Assembly: GCA_016271365.2 (NCBI GenBank)
Contig: CM028132.1
Coordinates: forward strand, 590,681,001-590,745,000
From: Neoceratodus forsteri
Taxonomy: Eukaryota; Chordata; Ceratodontiformes; Ceratodontidae
Direction of reading: 5' to 3'
DNA length: 64,000 nt
This document shows positions 9,800-19,425 of this stretch, one piece after another. Numbering within the stretch: the stretch's first letter is position 1; each line of letters starts with the position of its first letter. Made by a program: the position numbers and the translations under genes. Below the pieces are notes generated by a model. It saw nothing but the letters and a program-made list of their open reading frames with translations. It did no database searches and was not told the DNA's origin.

Positions 9800-11544
9800 T
9801 GTAACCCCCCCTGCAAATGGGGGTTCCCAAAAAGTCTTCCTTGAGCTTGCCTAAATGCTCACTGCCAGGCTGGTGTCCTGCGTTTTACCAGTTTAAATGT
9901 GATTACCAGAGTCTGTGTAGCCTCTGTGTACTGTCTTTTTAAGAGCTGCCTGATTGCAGCTCTTGTAACCTGAGAGGGAGATCTGTTGTAAGATGTAACT
10001 ATTTGCTGAAAATCATTTAGAGTTATAATGATAGTGTAGTTTGTCTAACCTGCTTTCTTTGTAGCAAGGACTGTTTTGTTTGTCTCCACTATCTTGGTCC
10101 TGGACTGCAAATTGGACTAAACAGTACTGGTGGGATCTAAAATGTAGCCGGACTACAGGAGCTGTCTGAAGTCAAAATCTGTAGGAATTGTAGTTTTGAA
10201 CTTTTTGCGCCTTTTTTGCAACTGAAGGGGGAGCTCTTGCCTTGACTGACAGCCAAATCAGCCAACCAAACCTTTTGGATCTTGGGGAAGTCCCGGGCTG
10301 CTTGCAGTTTTCAGTTAGATCTAAGCTGGAAACTGAAGAGTAAGGAGCTGAAGTGATTCTGAGCAGCAATCCTGAGTGGATTTGCATGGGAGAACGGTGA
10401 AAAGGCTGAGTTTTTGGCCCGCATGTCTGTCTGTTGCTCCTGAGAGGGAGAGAAGAGAATTATTTTGGACTAAATCCAAGTTTGTGTGACTAAAGTAAGC
10501 TACTGAAGTGGGCCAGGCTCAACCTGAAGAAGACCGAAGATTTTTGCTGAATGCAATCGGCCTGTCAGGAGTTCCAGCTATCCCTAAGCTCCCGGTGTAT
10601 GCAGAGACTTTGCGATTGTGACTGGGGAGTGCTTTGCCTGGTCTATGAGCTGCTAGTGGGTTGTGAGTTAGTTCCCCACTGTGTGAACTGTGTTCTGCTT
10701 GCTGGAAGCTGTATCCAGCCCAAAACGGACTGCATCCGAATTTGTCTCCATGCAGTCTGGGCCTTGCCAGACTGGCCCAGCCAGACTACCCACTGCATAG
10801 AGAAGCCATCGACGAGAGACCTGCCTGGGGATCAGCCCCTTGCTCCACGCTTGAACAGGAACGACGCCTCTGCGACTCGTGTAGGCCCTGCTTCTCTTGG
10901 CATTCCAGATCAACTACCTGCAGTCTTGATTTTTGTCCAGCCTGTGTCCAGTCTTGGGTATCGTGAGCAAATACCAGGGTAGTTCCCTGCAACAACAGCT
11001 TAATCTGAGTGTGTCATCTGATTGTCTTGTTGTTTCATTTCCTTTACGAACTGAGCCCTCTGGCTCCGGATTACAAATATTGTGTACTGTGCATGTTGTG
11101 TTTTCCATCACAGGGCCCCAACCAGCTGCAACGCTGGCCAACCCCGGGCATCAGTCCTGGCTAGCCCATCTCTTCTCCACCTGAGTACCCAGAGGTGTGA
11201 CTGTGTGGGGGACTCAAAGCGCATGCATATCTGCTTGATTGATATAACCTTTAAGCTAATTAACCTGATTTTGCCCCTCCCTTGTTCAAGTCCCCTGAAT
11301 AAATTAGATCTAACTTTTTCTGCATGTAATCTGTCTGTGGTTCCTATTTGTGCTCAAAGTACTGTACTGTTGTTATTTGTTGTGCATAACCTTGTTTTTC
11401 AGGGGGTCCCAAGGGGCGAGCCAGAGGAACCAGCCCTGGTGGTAAATGCAAACAGTGTGGGTACTTGTGTGGTGTACCGGGGTATTGTGAAAGTGATTAT
11501 TGTACAGTGTTCAGGCCACTAGAGGGGAAAGGGGGGGGGTTACA
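9800..11544 (+). mobile_element. Candidate solo LTR (1.75 kb)
   Basis: The block starts TGTAACCCCCC and ends GGGGGGGTTACA, the TG...CA form of an LTR with short inverted ends. Near 9940 a TTTTTAAGAGCTGCC segment is followed by a GAGCTGC/GCAGCTC stem-loop, plausible as promoter and transcript start. AATAAA lies at 11298-11303, about 245 bases before the end. No internal retroviral or gypsy coding sequence and no primer-binding site is seen. I could not find a matching 4-6-bp target duplication. It may be an old solo LTR or a coincidence of inverted C-runs. Confidence 0.35.
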
Positions 11545-11952
11545 GGGTCCGGAGGGCTGTGCCCAGGTTAGCTTGACCCCACCAACCCTGACCTCCAGGT
11601 GGAGGCACCCGTTTCAGAACTCAGGCCCCTTAACCTGCTACTAGCCAAGCAGGCAGGGGTAGTAGCCCTTGGGATAGCACCACCTAGGGGTTACACAGCA
11701 TTTTATTCAAAGTAAAAATTCAAGTCAAACTGAGCAAATGCAAGGCAGTCTCTTAAGTGTGCTCACAAAACCAGTTAGATGGATCAAAGGGTCCATGGAA
11801 ATTGTCCAGATCCCAAACAATGAAGCAAATTCCGACCCCTCAACAGTCACCCTGATTCTCAGGTGCAAGTAGTAAAAACTACTACTCACAAACCACCATG
11901 ATATGTCCACACCAACAGCAAGCTTCTTCTCTGAGTCCCTCAGAGAACACAT
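11545..11952. other. Unassigned sequence
   Basis: No recognisable gene or repeat. If 9800-11544 is an LTR, no primer-binding site is visible immediately after it. Confidence 0.4.
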
Positions 11953-11955
11953 CTG

Positions 11956-12699
11956 GGGCCCGATTCCAAAATGTCTTATGCATGGTGCGAGGCGATTTAC
12001 ACCAGACCCTATGGCGTAAATTGCATCTTGCGCCATGTGTTCCGCAAGTCGCGATTCCAGGAGGCGGCTTGCACCATGCCATATGTGGGTTGTGCCAAAG
12101 GTGGGCTCCGCCACCCACTATGCCTGCAACCCACTGTGGCATGGTGCAAGGGTGGGTTATGGCAGCACCTGTGCCCTATTCTGAAGGGGTGGCTGCTGTA
12201 ACCCAGCAACACCATTCTAGGTCTGGATATGGTGCTGTGGAGTTAGACCAGCATTTAGCTGGTCTAAGGGGCAACCATCCTGGCAAAATGACGGATGCCC
12301 CCCCAAGCACTGAATATGGCACAAAGCCCTGCCCCATGTACCCCCCAGCACAGCAATGCCCTACCCCCCCAATTTCCAGGGTGCCCCCGGACCTGTTCTG
12401 TGCTGTGCCCCCCATGCACCTATGCCACCCAGCCAGCCCCCCCAGGCCCCGAGGTGATTGCGGGAGTGTTACGGGGCAGGGGGGCTCTGGGGGGGCAGTT
12501 CAGTGCAGGCTGTGACTTGCGACACCCAGGTCCGTTGCGCCATTTCCGTGGTGCAAGTCTGTGGCTGCTGCAAGTCATGGGTCATAGCTGCCAGGGACCC
12601 TGCCTGTCTTGGAATACAGCACAGGGTCCCTGGCGTAGCACCGCATGGCGCAACTCACATACGCCCACGAGCTGCGCCATTCAACTTGGAATCTGGCTC
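11956..12699. mobile_element. 744-bp MITE with CTG target duplication (PIF/Harbinger-like ends)
   Basis: The left end is GGGCCCGATTCCAA. The right end is its inverted partner with two mismatches (TTGGAATCTGGCTC). CTG flanks both sides (11953-11955 and 12700-12702). Subterminal regions are dense in GCGCCA/TGGCGC motifs, like the foldback element at 458-2629. An inner inverted repeat, CAGGGACCCTG...CAGGGTCCCTG, lies near 12592-12631. There is no transposase; the 205-codon ORF inside (11898-12515) is a by-product of the GC-rich sequence. The superfamily assignment is inference from the three-base duplication and GGGCC ends. Confidence 0.72.
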
Positions 12700-12719
12700 C
12701 TGTTGTTTTTTTGTTAAGA

Positions 12720-12959
12720 AACTGGAACATGACACAATCATCTCATTTTCATGGGCCTCTGTTATAAGATTTCCTTAGTCCATGTGATCCACCCATTACC
12801 TCGTTAAGTATTATTTCTAACAATAGGTTTATGTTATCAGTTTGAAACCACAATTATAATAAAGTGCCTTATACAACTAAAAATGTATACGTCTTTTATT
12901 CCTTTAGTATAAAAAATATTTAATATTATTAATTAGGGCTTCTCGCATATATTTGCATA
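12720..12959. other. AT-rich unassigned sequence
   Basis: AT-rich, no motif recognised. Confidence 0.35.
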
Positions 12960-13200
12960 ACTTCATGCAAAAACCATGTGTTGCTCTTTAAAACCATAAA
13001 ATCCCCTCCGTTAAAAACATGTGCTGCTTATTAGAAGTCTCTCAAAAAGCATATGTTGCTTAATTGTCAGTAATATATCTCCTCCTAAAAAACATGTGCA
13101 CCTTAATTGTAATGTCCCCACAAAACATCTGCTGATTTTAAAGTTATAAAAGCCCCTCCTTAAAAATATGTACACTTCAGTTGTAGTCTTTTTATTTAAA
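12960..13200 (+). repeat. Degenerate tandem repeat, ~74-bp dimer
   Basis: AAAAACATGTGCTGCTT-like segments recur at about 12967, 13013, 13044, 13087, 13119 and 13161. They alternate with a CCCCTCC-containing linker, giving a dimeric period near 74-76 bases. Copies are strongly diverged, so the array is old. Confidence 0.6.
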
Positions 13201-13216
13201 AGCACAAGTCAGGTCA

Positions 13217-13620
13217 TTGGCCAAGGAGGCACATAATTTGAGTTATACAGGCCACTCTACTGGCCACATGGATTCTACTAGCCCAGGGCTTATAGGCTCA
13301 AATAAAATAAAACAAAACAAAACAAAAAAACAAGAAAATGCCAAGAAGGCCAAAAGGGCTGGAAATGGGAACAGGGCAGAAGAAGAGCCCGGAAAAAGGA
13401 AAGGATTCCTGAGTGGCCATCCCAGGAACAAGGCAGAAGGACAGGACAGAGGGACAAAAGAAAGCAGAAAGGTAAACAAATATTTAATTCAACAAGGACA
13501 ATATCCACCTCAGTTAGTCTTTTTCTGTGTCAAAGGGTAAAGGCCTTACCAAGGCGGCACCACTTCATCACTACCATCCCCCAATATAAAAAAATACATA
13601 TTCATAACATAATAACGGGC
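13217..13620. other. Unassigned, with A-rich tract
   Basis: An AAATAAAATAAAACAAAAC tract at about 13297-13330 looks like the tail of a short retroelement on the plus strand. I cannot identify the body upstream of it. Confidence 0.35.
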
Positions 13621-13629
13621 CTCCTAAAC

Positions 13630-14350
13630 TGCCTCGAAAAGTAATCAAAGCCAGAAACTACAGCAGTTTCTCTTCGGAGGCTCTCTGCTCTGACATACGT
13701 GCCGTAAACTGGGACCCTCTTATCTCCCTTCCTACCCTAGATGAGGCACTCGACTTTTTTACCAACACCTTTATGTCAGTGGCTACCATACACGCCCCCC
13801 GGAAAAACCTGAGGGTGCAGGGAAAATGCCACAAATGGCTTAACCCTAGCCTCAAACGGAGCATGCTGCTTCGAGATTGGGCCTAGGGTCAGTACAAATC
13901 CACAGGCCTGAAAACTGACTGAGAGAGGTATGGAGAACTGAGGAATCAGTGCAAGAAAGCCTCCAAGTCAGCTAAATCCAAATATCTACGTGATCTCCAG
14001 TCCAGGCACCTACGGGATCCCAAGAGATTCTGGGGCCAAATTAACCTGCTCTTAAAGGGTGCCCCTAGTGCATAAGAAGGTGCGCTCCTGGTCAGTGATA
14101 CCCTAACCAATGACCCCACCTTAATTGTCGAGGCATTTAGTGCCGCTTTCTCCAACCTTGGAGGAACCTTAACCCACTTGCCCTCTGGTGCCCCCAGAAT
14201 CAGAGTCCCCATCTTTATTTAGTTTGTATTTGTTCTGTTTAAGGTGTTTATGACAGTGGCTGTGTTATTTGAAATCTCTACTCTGTACTGGCATCCTGGG
14301 CCTCTGGGAAAGGGTGCCCTAAATAAATTAAATCTGCCACTACTACTACT
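13630..14350 (+). pseudogene. Rex1-like LINE, internally deleted
   Basis: One plus-strand frame runs from about 13638 to 14220 with only three internal stops. It shows the endonuclease-RT linker of Rex1/Babar-type LINEs: DIRAVNWDPL, IHAPRKNLRV, KCHKWLNPSLKR, a LRDWA-GQYKSTGLKTD segment, KKASKSAKSKYL and DPKRFWGQINLL. Instead of the reverse transcriptase, the sequence passes within about 30 bases to a 3' UTR. It ends GGTGCCCTAAATAAATTAAA and a short (CTA)n run. The RT domain is absent, so this is a deletion derivative rather than a simple 5' truncation. Confidence 0.65.
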
Positions 14351-14688
14351 AGAGACCCTAGTTTCCAGATCATAGATAAGAATGTTAAAATGTAGTCAAA
14401 CATGAGCATAACTGCTTGTGAACGTTTCTCCAACATGTTTAATATAATTAGCAAAAGTGCAAGAAATCAATCATTTTTTTACCATAGCAGTCACTGCCTT
14501 TAGGAATCCAAACCATTATGGCTATTTTCCAGCTTGAAAGGAAGTTTCCTCTTCTAATACAGAAACTGAGAATATATGCTGAAGGGACTGCAACTTTACT
14601 GCTGAATAATAATTGTTGTCATTCTATTTCTCCATCAGCCTGCATGGAAGCCCCCCTCAACCCGCCACTGGAGAACTTGCCTTCGATT
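14351..14688. other. Unassigned sequence
   Basis: No element or gene recognised. Confidence 0.35.
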
Positions 14689-14849
14689 TGCAGAGGACTA
14701 TGAAATGGCTACACATCCAGGGTGCTGACAAAAGACCAACGCTTGGTCATGATAAAAGGTGTTAGTTTTATTAATCACAATTCACTTAAAAACAGACAAC
14801 TGTATGTTACTCATAGCACCCCCAATTGATCAACATGTCACGACCCCCG

Positions 14850-14931
14850 GGTCGTGCCTGAAAATAGGCAGGATTTGTCTAGTACACTTACCCGGTCAAC
14901 AAAAGCTAAATAAATAAATAAAAAATAACTG
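14850..14931 (+). mobile_element. Short LINE 3' tail inserted in Penelope left arm
   Basis: About 80 bases absent from the right arm. They contain GCCTGAAAATAGGC (stem-loop, 14856-14869), ACTTACCCGGTCAAC and a (AAAT)n tail. A second copy of the same tail is at 47951-48037. It is a severely 5'-truncated non-LTR insertion, dated after the Penelope dimer formed. Confidence 0.75.
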
Positions 14932-15601
14932 TAGCTTTTTCAAGATACTCAATATTGATTCAGTACTAGATTTTGTAATGTTCATTGTCAGTCACATGGT
15001 GGTTATTCGCCAATAGAAAACTACAACTGATGAAGTTCCCACCACGTCATCAATTCATTCATAAAAAAGCATGTATGTTACACCCATAATACCTACTAAA
15101 AAAAAGTTCTAAATAGCTAAAAAAACACACACTCATTTTCCATACCTCCTATTTCACCCCAAATGTGTAAAAAAAAAATATATATTTATAATACACTGCT
15201 AAACTGCACGACTACATAACTATACAGGCACCAAATTACTTATCTAAAATCAAGCATTGTATATTAATCCAAATGTGGAACTATCTTGATTTGCTCTTCA
15301 AAATCACAAATACTGTTATTTCTCTCATGATTACATTACCATTTTAAAAGTCATAATTGCTAGTTTTTGAAATCACAATTACTGTTTTACTTTTTTCCTC
15401 CTTTGAGCAATTTATAAAAATGTCTCATCACCTTTGTTTCTTTAGAAAAGGGGTTAACTGGAAATGCTTGTTTAATCCAGGGGGAAAAGGTGCTTGGAGT
15501 CTATGTTGCCAAAAAGTCTCCCTGCACATTAATGTATTGTTCAGATCCCCTCTCCTTTATTCAATGTGACATGCTCAAGTCCCAGAAAAGCAAAACAAAG
15601 T

Positions 15602-15700
15602 TCAGTGCTGACATGCTGTACAGTTCTCACATTTGAAGTTTCCCTTTGGTTTGTTCATTGTGTACATGTCTGGCCTCTCGATGCTATGTATCATCAGGTT
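15602..15700 (-). pseudogene. Penelope EN remnant, left inverted copy
   Basis: The minus strand reads MNKPKGNFKCENCTACQH, matching the corresponding stretch of the right copy, but the GIY-YIG core that should follow is deleted. Sequence continues directly into the 3' UTR. Two cysteines and a histidine of the pre-EN Cys/His motif remain. Confidence 0.75.
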
Positions 15701-15793
15701 TTCTAGAAAAAGTAAGAGGCATTGAGAGGGCCAATTTGATGAAAGGGCAAAACAGAACAAAAAAGAACAATTCAGTATAATGGCCCTAATCTT

Positions 15794-16264
15794 GTGACAA
15801 CTTTCAGCCCACAAGCGCCTGCAGTAGAAGAAATGGCAAGACAAAATTGCCACATTTTGGAAGTAGAGCCGAAACTGAGAGAGATTGTCTCCAGTGGTCC
15901 CAGAGTCACCTACAGACATGGCAAGAATTTGCCAGACCTACTGATACATAGCTTTGAGAGGACAAACTTGAGCACAATGAACAAGCCAAAGGGAAACTTC
16001 AGATATGAGAACTGTACAGCAGGTCAGCACATCCAAGCAGGTAAGGAGTTTACCCTGCCGAGAACTCAGAAGAAACATGAGGTAAAATCTTTGATAACGT
16101 GTAATACGGAAGCAATTGTGTATCTGGCCACCTGTGTGTGTGGCAAGTACTATGTTGGAAAGACAGTAAGAACATTTAAGCGAAGAATACTGGAACACTT
16201 AAGGTGTATCTGGCTTAAAAGAATGGAGAATGCACTTGCAGCATGTGTCAATAGCAGGTATTGA
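15794..16264 (+). pseudogene. Penelope-like GIY-YIG endonuclease domain
   Basis: A 156-codon open frame. Residues 72-79 are ENCTAGQH and 103 is a Cys in ITCNT, the Cys/His cluster that precedes the Penelope EN. The catalytic fold follows: AIVYLATC (GIY-equivalent Tyr at 110), GKYYVGKT (YIG-equivalent at 120-122), then FKRRILEH with Arg 130/131, Glu 134 and His 135. In the family this domain cleaves target DNA for priming by the Penelope RT. The frame lacks RT upstream and ends after about 20 more residues, so it is a fragment even though the core is stop-free. The first 40 residues are not clearly EN, and the chosen Met is only the first in frame. Confidence 0.82.
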
Positions 16265-17095
16265 ACATTGTTTTACTTTTCTGGGACTTGAGCATGTCAC
16301 ATTGAGTGAAAGGGGAAGGGATTTGAACAATACAGTAATCTGCAGGGAGACATTTTGGGAACACAGACTCCGAGCATCTTTTCCCCCCGAATTAAACGAG
16401 CATGTCTAGTTAACCTCCTTTCTAAAGAAACAAAGGTGACAAGACATGTTTACAAATTGTTCAAAGGAGGAAAGAAAGTAAAACAGTAATTGTGATTTCA
16501 AAAAATAGCAATTATGACTTAAAAAATGATATTATGATCATGAGAGAAATAACAGCATTTGTGATTTTGAATAGCAAATCAGGATAGCTCCACATTTGGA
16601 TTAATAAACAATGCTTGATTTTGAGTAAGTAATTTGGTGCCTGTATAGTTATATAGTCATGCAATTTTACGGTGTATTATAAATGTATATATTTTTACAC
16701 ATTTGGGGTGAAATAGGAGGTATGGAAAATGAGTGGGTTTTTTTAGCTATTTAGAAAAACTTTTTTAGTAGGTATTATGCGTGTAACATACATGCTTTTT
16801 TTATGAATGAATTGATGACATGGTGGGAACTTCACCAGTTGTAGATTTCTATTGGTGAATAACCAGCATGTGACTGACACTGAGCCTTACAAAATCTAGT
16901 GCTGAATCAGTATTGGGTATCTTGGAAAAACAAGTTAGGTCGTGAAACATTGATCATTTGGGGGGGTGCTACGAGTAACACACGGTTGTCTGTTTTTAAG
17001 TGAATTGTGATGAATAAAACTAACACTTTTATTGTGACCTAGTGCTGGTCTTTTGTCAACACCCTGGATGTGTAGTCATTTCGTAGTCCTCTGCA
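16265..17095 (+). repeat. Penelope 3' region, right inverted arm
   Basis: Non-coding 3' sequence that pairs with 14689-15600 apart from the LINE-tail insertion and small indels. Both arms contain an AT-rich core with TTTTTTTAGCTATTT and the GGTGCTACGAGTAAC-type motif. In Penelope terms it corresponds to the terminal repeat region. Confidence 0.78.
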
Positions 17096-18033
17096 TACTG
17101 CTTTGTGTTTTGAAACACGGCTCTGTCCCACGAGTGTCCTGAGCCACCTCACCCCTTCTCCTCTTGTTGTTTGCCTTCAATTTGTCTTCTAGGTTTGCCA
17201 TCCCTCATGTCGGCCCAGCCAGTAGACAAGGCAAAATATAATTCACCTGCATTGTGTCCTTCTTTATTGCACTGTGCATGACCTATGGCTTGCTGCATCC
17301 CCTCATGAGGATGGGTAGGGTTGGGGGTAGAAAATATGCACTGTCCATTCATATCCTCCTTTTATTGACCAGCAGTGAAGCTTGCCCCAGGAGGCCAGTG
17401 TGTGATATGGGGGGGGGGGGCAAATAAATATTTACCAAAATTATTCTGAAAAACAATTGAAGCAAAATGGGAGGTTGGTTTCTGAACACATCAGAACCCC
17501 TTCCCCGAGATATTCCTGTAAATAATTTCAATAAACAAACCAAATCCAGTGTCCCCCTTAAACAAACTATTGTCCCCAAAAACCTGAAGGTCTGCAATCA
17601 AGGTGTTTGTCCTTAAGGGGAACGATCATCATGGAAGGAGTACTACTGGCTGCGGTGAAGCCCGACTGCTGCACAGATCAGGGCTTTACCTCCAAGATCC
17701 CCCTGTATGCATCTTATTAAATAAAGCATTTTATTACCTCAGCACTTGTGAACCCCCTCTGATCCACTGGTGCAGTCGGCATGTTGAAATGTGGCACTCC
17801 TCACCCCCGGGATCGCGGCGGAAAGACCGCGATATTGTGATGCGGTTTTGCCCCTTCCTGTTGTTTGCCCATATGTACAAAAGTTTTGAAATATTGGTAT
17901 TTCCCATGCCTAGTACTGTTTTGGCAAAATTTGCCTAAATGCCATGTGTATGTCTTATAGAAACTCTAAAATGCACTGCAAGCTATTGAATCTTCAATTG
18001 CAAACAATATGAGGTGCACACTGAAAACACACA
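17096..18033. other. Unassigned sequence
   Basis: No element identified. There is a ten-base G-run at about 17410, and a short perfect hairpin ATCGCGG...CCGCGAT near 17811-17833. Confidence 0.35.
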
Positions 18034-18257
18034 GAAGACTTGAATTAGTTGCTGTGAAAAAGTGTGTTGGAAATTCCAAAATAAATGCAAGTATCAACCA
18101 CCAGTGTTAATGGTCAGCAGGTGCCTCAGCGCTTTGACCACTTGGGTCTTCTTCAGAGGCCAGGATCCACAGCTAACTGAGCTTCATATAAAGGCCCAAT
18201 CAGTGGCATAAACAAGCGGTCAAAGCCACTTTCGAATTATAGTGTGTGATTGTATAT
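18034..18257 (-). mobile_element. Penelope-type terminal repeat, left inverted arm
   Basis: This arm is the reverse complement of 19200-19425. Shared segments include GCTGTGAAAAA, TTTGACCACTTGGGTCTT and TAAAGGCCC. The arm continues at 18806-18850 (CAACACAATAAAGTGATATG) after a 550-bp insertion. The AGACCCAAGTGGTC block resembles terminal regions of vertebrate Penelope-like elements. No coding sequence is present, so the family call is inference. Confidence 0.5.
18123..18160 (-). ncRNA. Degenerate hammerhead-like motif
   Basis: On the minus strand a GCCTC/GAGGC outer stem encloses CTGAAGA, a GACC/GGTC stem with loop, then AAAG. A hammerhead ribozyme needs CTGATGA and GAAA at these two places. 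Both boxes are one step away from consensus, so catalysis is unlikely in this copy. Hammerhead motifs are known in Penelope-like terminal repeats, which is why the resemblance is worth recording. Confidence 0.25.
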
Positions 18258-18277
18258 GGACATCTATACATTGTAAA

Positions 18278-18352
18278 AAGTCATTCTGCTGCAGTAGTGA
18301 TGTTCATACCAACACAGAATGACTTTTCGTTCTGTGTTAGTATGAACATAAC
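18278..18352. repeat. Overlapping alternative hairpins
   Basis: GATGTTCATACCAACACAGAA (18298-18318) pairs with its near-perfect inverse ending at about 18351, with CTTTT as loop. The upstream segment AAAAGTCATTCTG (18278-18290) can instead pair with CAGAATGACTTTT (18316-18328). It lies in the insertion that splits the inverted arm. Confidence 0.7.
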
Positions 18353-18440
18353 TTTTTTTTTTTTCAGTATTTGGTTACCAGGTAAGGCCCACTTGGCACA
18401 AGTGCCTGTTTTCAGGGGCGACCTGGGTGCATGTGTGCAT
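18353..18440 (-). mobile_element. LINE 3' tail, antisense
   Basis: The T-tract is followed by the reverse complement of a LINE end: TTTGGTTACCAGGTAAGGCC and the stem GGCACA/AGTGCC at 18395-18406. An almost identical tail is at 61955-62035, also antisense. Confidence 0.75.
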
Positions 18441-18621
18441 CATAATGTAAATGATTCCATCAGCGCTGTTGATAGGGCTAGCAGCAGTTGAAGTGTCACA
18501 TGTGCGACTTGGCAGGTGGGTGGATGGCCGAGAAGTGCTGGTTATGGATGGCTGAGGCTGATGCTTGGGGGGGAAAAAAGAAAGTGATTTTTTGGGGGGG
18601 GCGAGGCATACACTATACAGA

Positions 18622-18785
18622 ATAGTGTATGGCAGCCCAAATACACAACATCGCTCTTCTCACACCTCATGGTTACTATGTCGTCACAGCGACCTCTTGA
18701 GCTTTGCTCTTGAGGTCCTCGACCATTATAGTAACCACTCAGTGTGAGAATAGCATTGTTGTGTATAGGCTGCTATGCACTATCC
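18622..18785. mobile_element. Palindromic MITE, ~164 bp
   Basis: ATAGTGTATGGCAGCC at the left end pairs with GGCTGCTATGCACTAT at the right. Arms of about 70 bases surround a centre reading GACCTCTTGAGCTTTGCTC and its partner. The same centre occurs in the MITE at 61092-61266. It has no ORF. Confidence 0.8.
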
Positions 18786-18850
18786 TATGTGCTGTGATTG
18801 GATGTTTGCCAGGCGTATCAACACAATAAAGTGATATGCAACATTTTTTG

Positions 18851-19149
18851 TACGTGTCTTTTGTACTGTAGTGGTCATTTTTAACAACATGAAATTCTAA
18901 TCTGGATAATGGGAATATAATATTTATGGATTGATTAAGGAACTATATTTTTGAGAAAAACTAAGTTGTATCTTCTTACTTGCACTATCTCCAATCTCAT
19001 TGTCTCTTTAGCCCTCTTTTATCACTTATTAGGCAAAGCACCCCAAAACCTAGTTCTCTCTAACTCTCATCTTCATCGTTCTACTTTTACCTGTTTTTCA
19101 GTGTACTGCCATCTTTTTCTTCTTTCTTGCTCATGGTTGTTTTTGGTTA
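18851..19149. other. AT-rich spacer inside inverted pair
   Basis: No element recognised; it forms the loop between the two inverted arms. Confidence 0.35.
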
Positions 19150-19425
19150 ATTTTCCTGTAATTTTGTACATATCACTTTATTCTGTTGATGAGCCCAGTC
19201 AACATTCAATCACAACAATTGTAAAGTGGTTTGACTGATTCTTTCTGCCACTCGGGCCTTTATTAGGGGGCTCAGTCAGCTATGGATCACGCCCCCTGGC
19301 AAAGACCCAAGTGGTCAAAGTGCCTGGGAACCAGTTGACCATTTTACACTGGTAGTGGAGACTTGTATTTATTTTGAAATTTCCAGTACATTTTTCACAG
19401 CAATTGATCCAAGTCCCCTAGTATT
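19150..19425 (+). mobile_element. Penelope-type terminal repeat, right inverted arm
   Basis: Inverted partner of 18034-18257 plus 18806-18850. It contains AAAGACCCAAGTGGTCAAAG at about 19302 and GCAATTGATCCAAGTCCCCT at its end. Relative to the left arm it lacks the 550-bp insertion, which gives the boundaries of that insertion (about 18258-18805). Confidence 0.55.

Larger units (their letters stand above)
14689..17095. mobile_element. Inverted dimer of a Penelope-like element
   Basis: TGCAGAGGACTA at 14689-14700 begins a left arm that is the reverse complement of the right arm ending at 17095. The arms match over about 900 bases, including GTGTTAGTTTTATT, TCACAATTCACTTAAAAACA and CTCAATGTGACATGCTCAAG. 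The right copy (plus strand) keeps a GIY-YIG endonuclease reading frame. The left copy (minus strand) retains only the upstream end of that domain. Penelope-like elements encode RT plus GIY-YIG and are often found as 5'-truncated partial copies in inverted orientation. No RT is present here. The left arm carries a later LINE-tail insertion. Confidence 0.82.

Noticed and set aside
10551..10982. 143-codon frame as a host or retroviral protein
   Set aside because: No known motif, overlaps open frames in other phases, and it lies in the middle of the putative LTR.
11898..12515. 205-codon plus-strand frame, Pro/Cys-rich
   Set aside because: Most of it is inside the MITE at 11956-12699, and it crosses the MITE border. 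GC-rich sequence without stops.
15000..15060. Hammerhead ribozyme at CTGATGAAG in the Penelope arm
   Set aside because: CTGATGA is present but no GAAA box or pairing stems stand at the required distance, and the opposite arm reads CTGGTGA.
16020..16264. Phage or group I intron homing endonuclease (GIY-YIG)
   Set aside because: The preceding Cys/His motif, the inverted terminal regions and the vertebrate LINE-rich setting match the Penelope-like EN instead.
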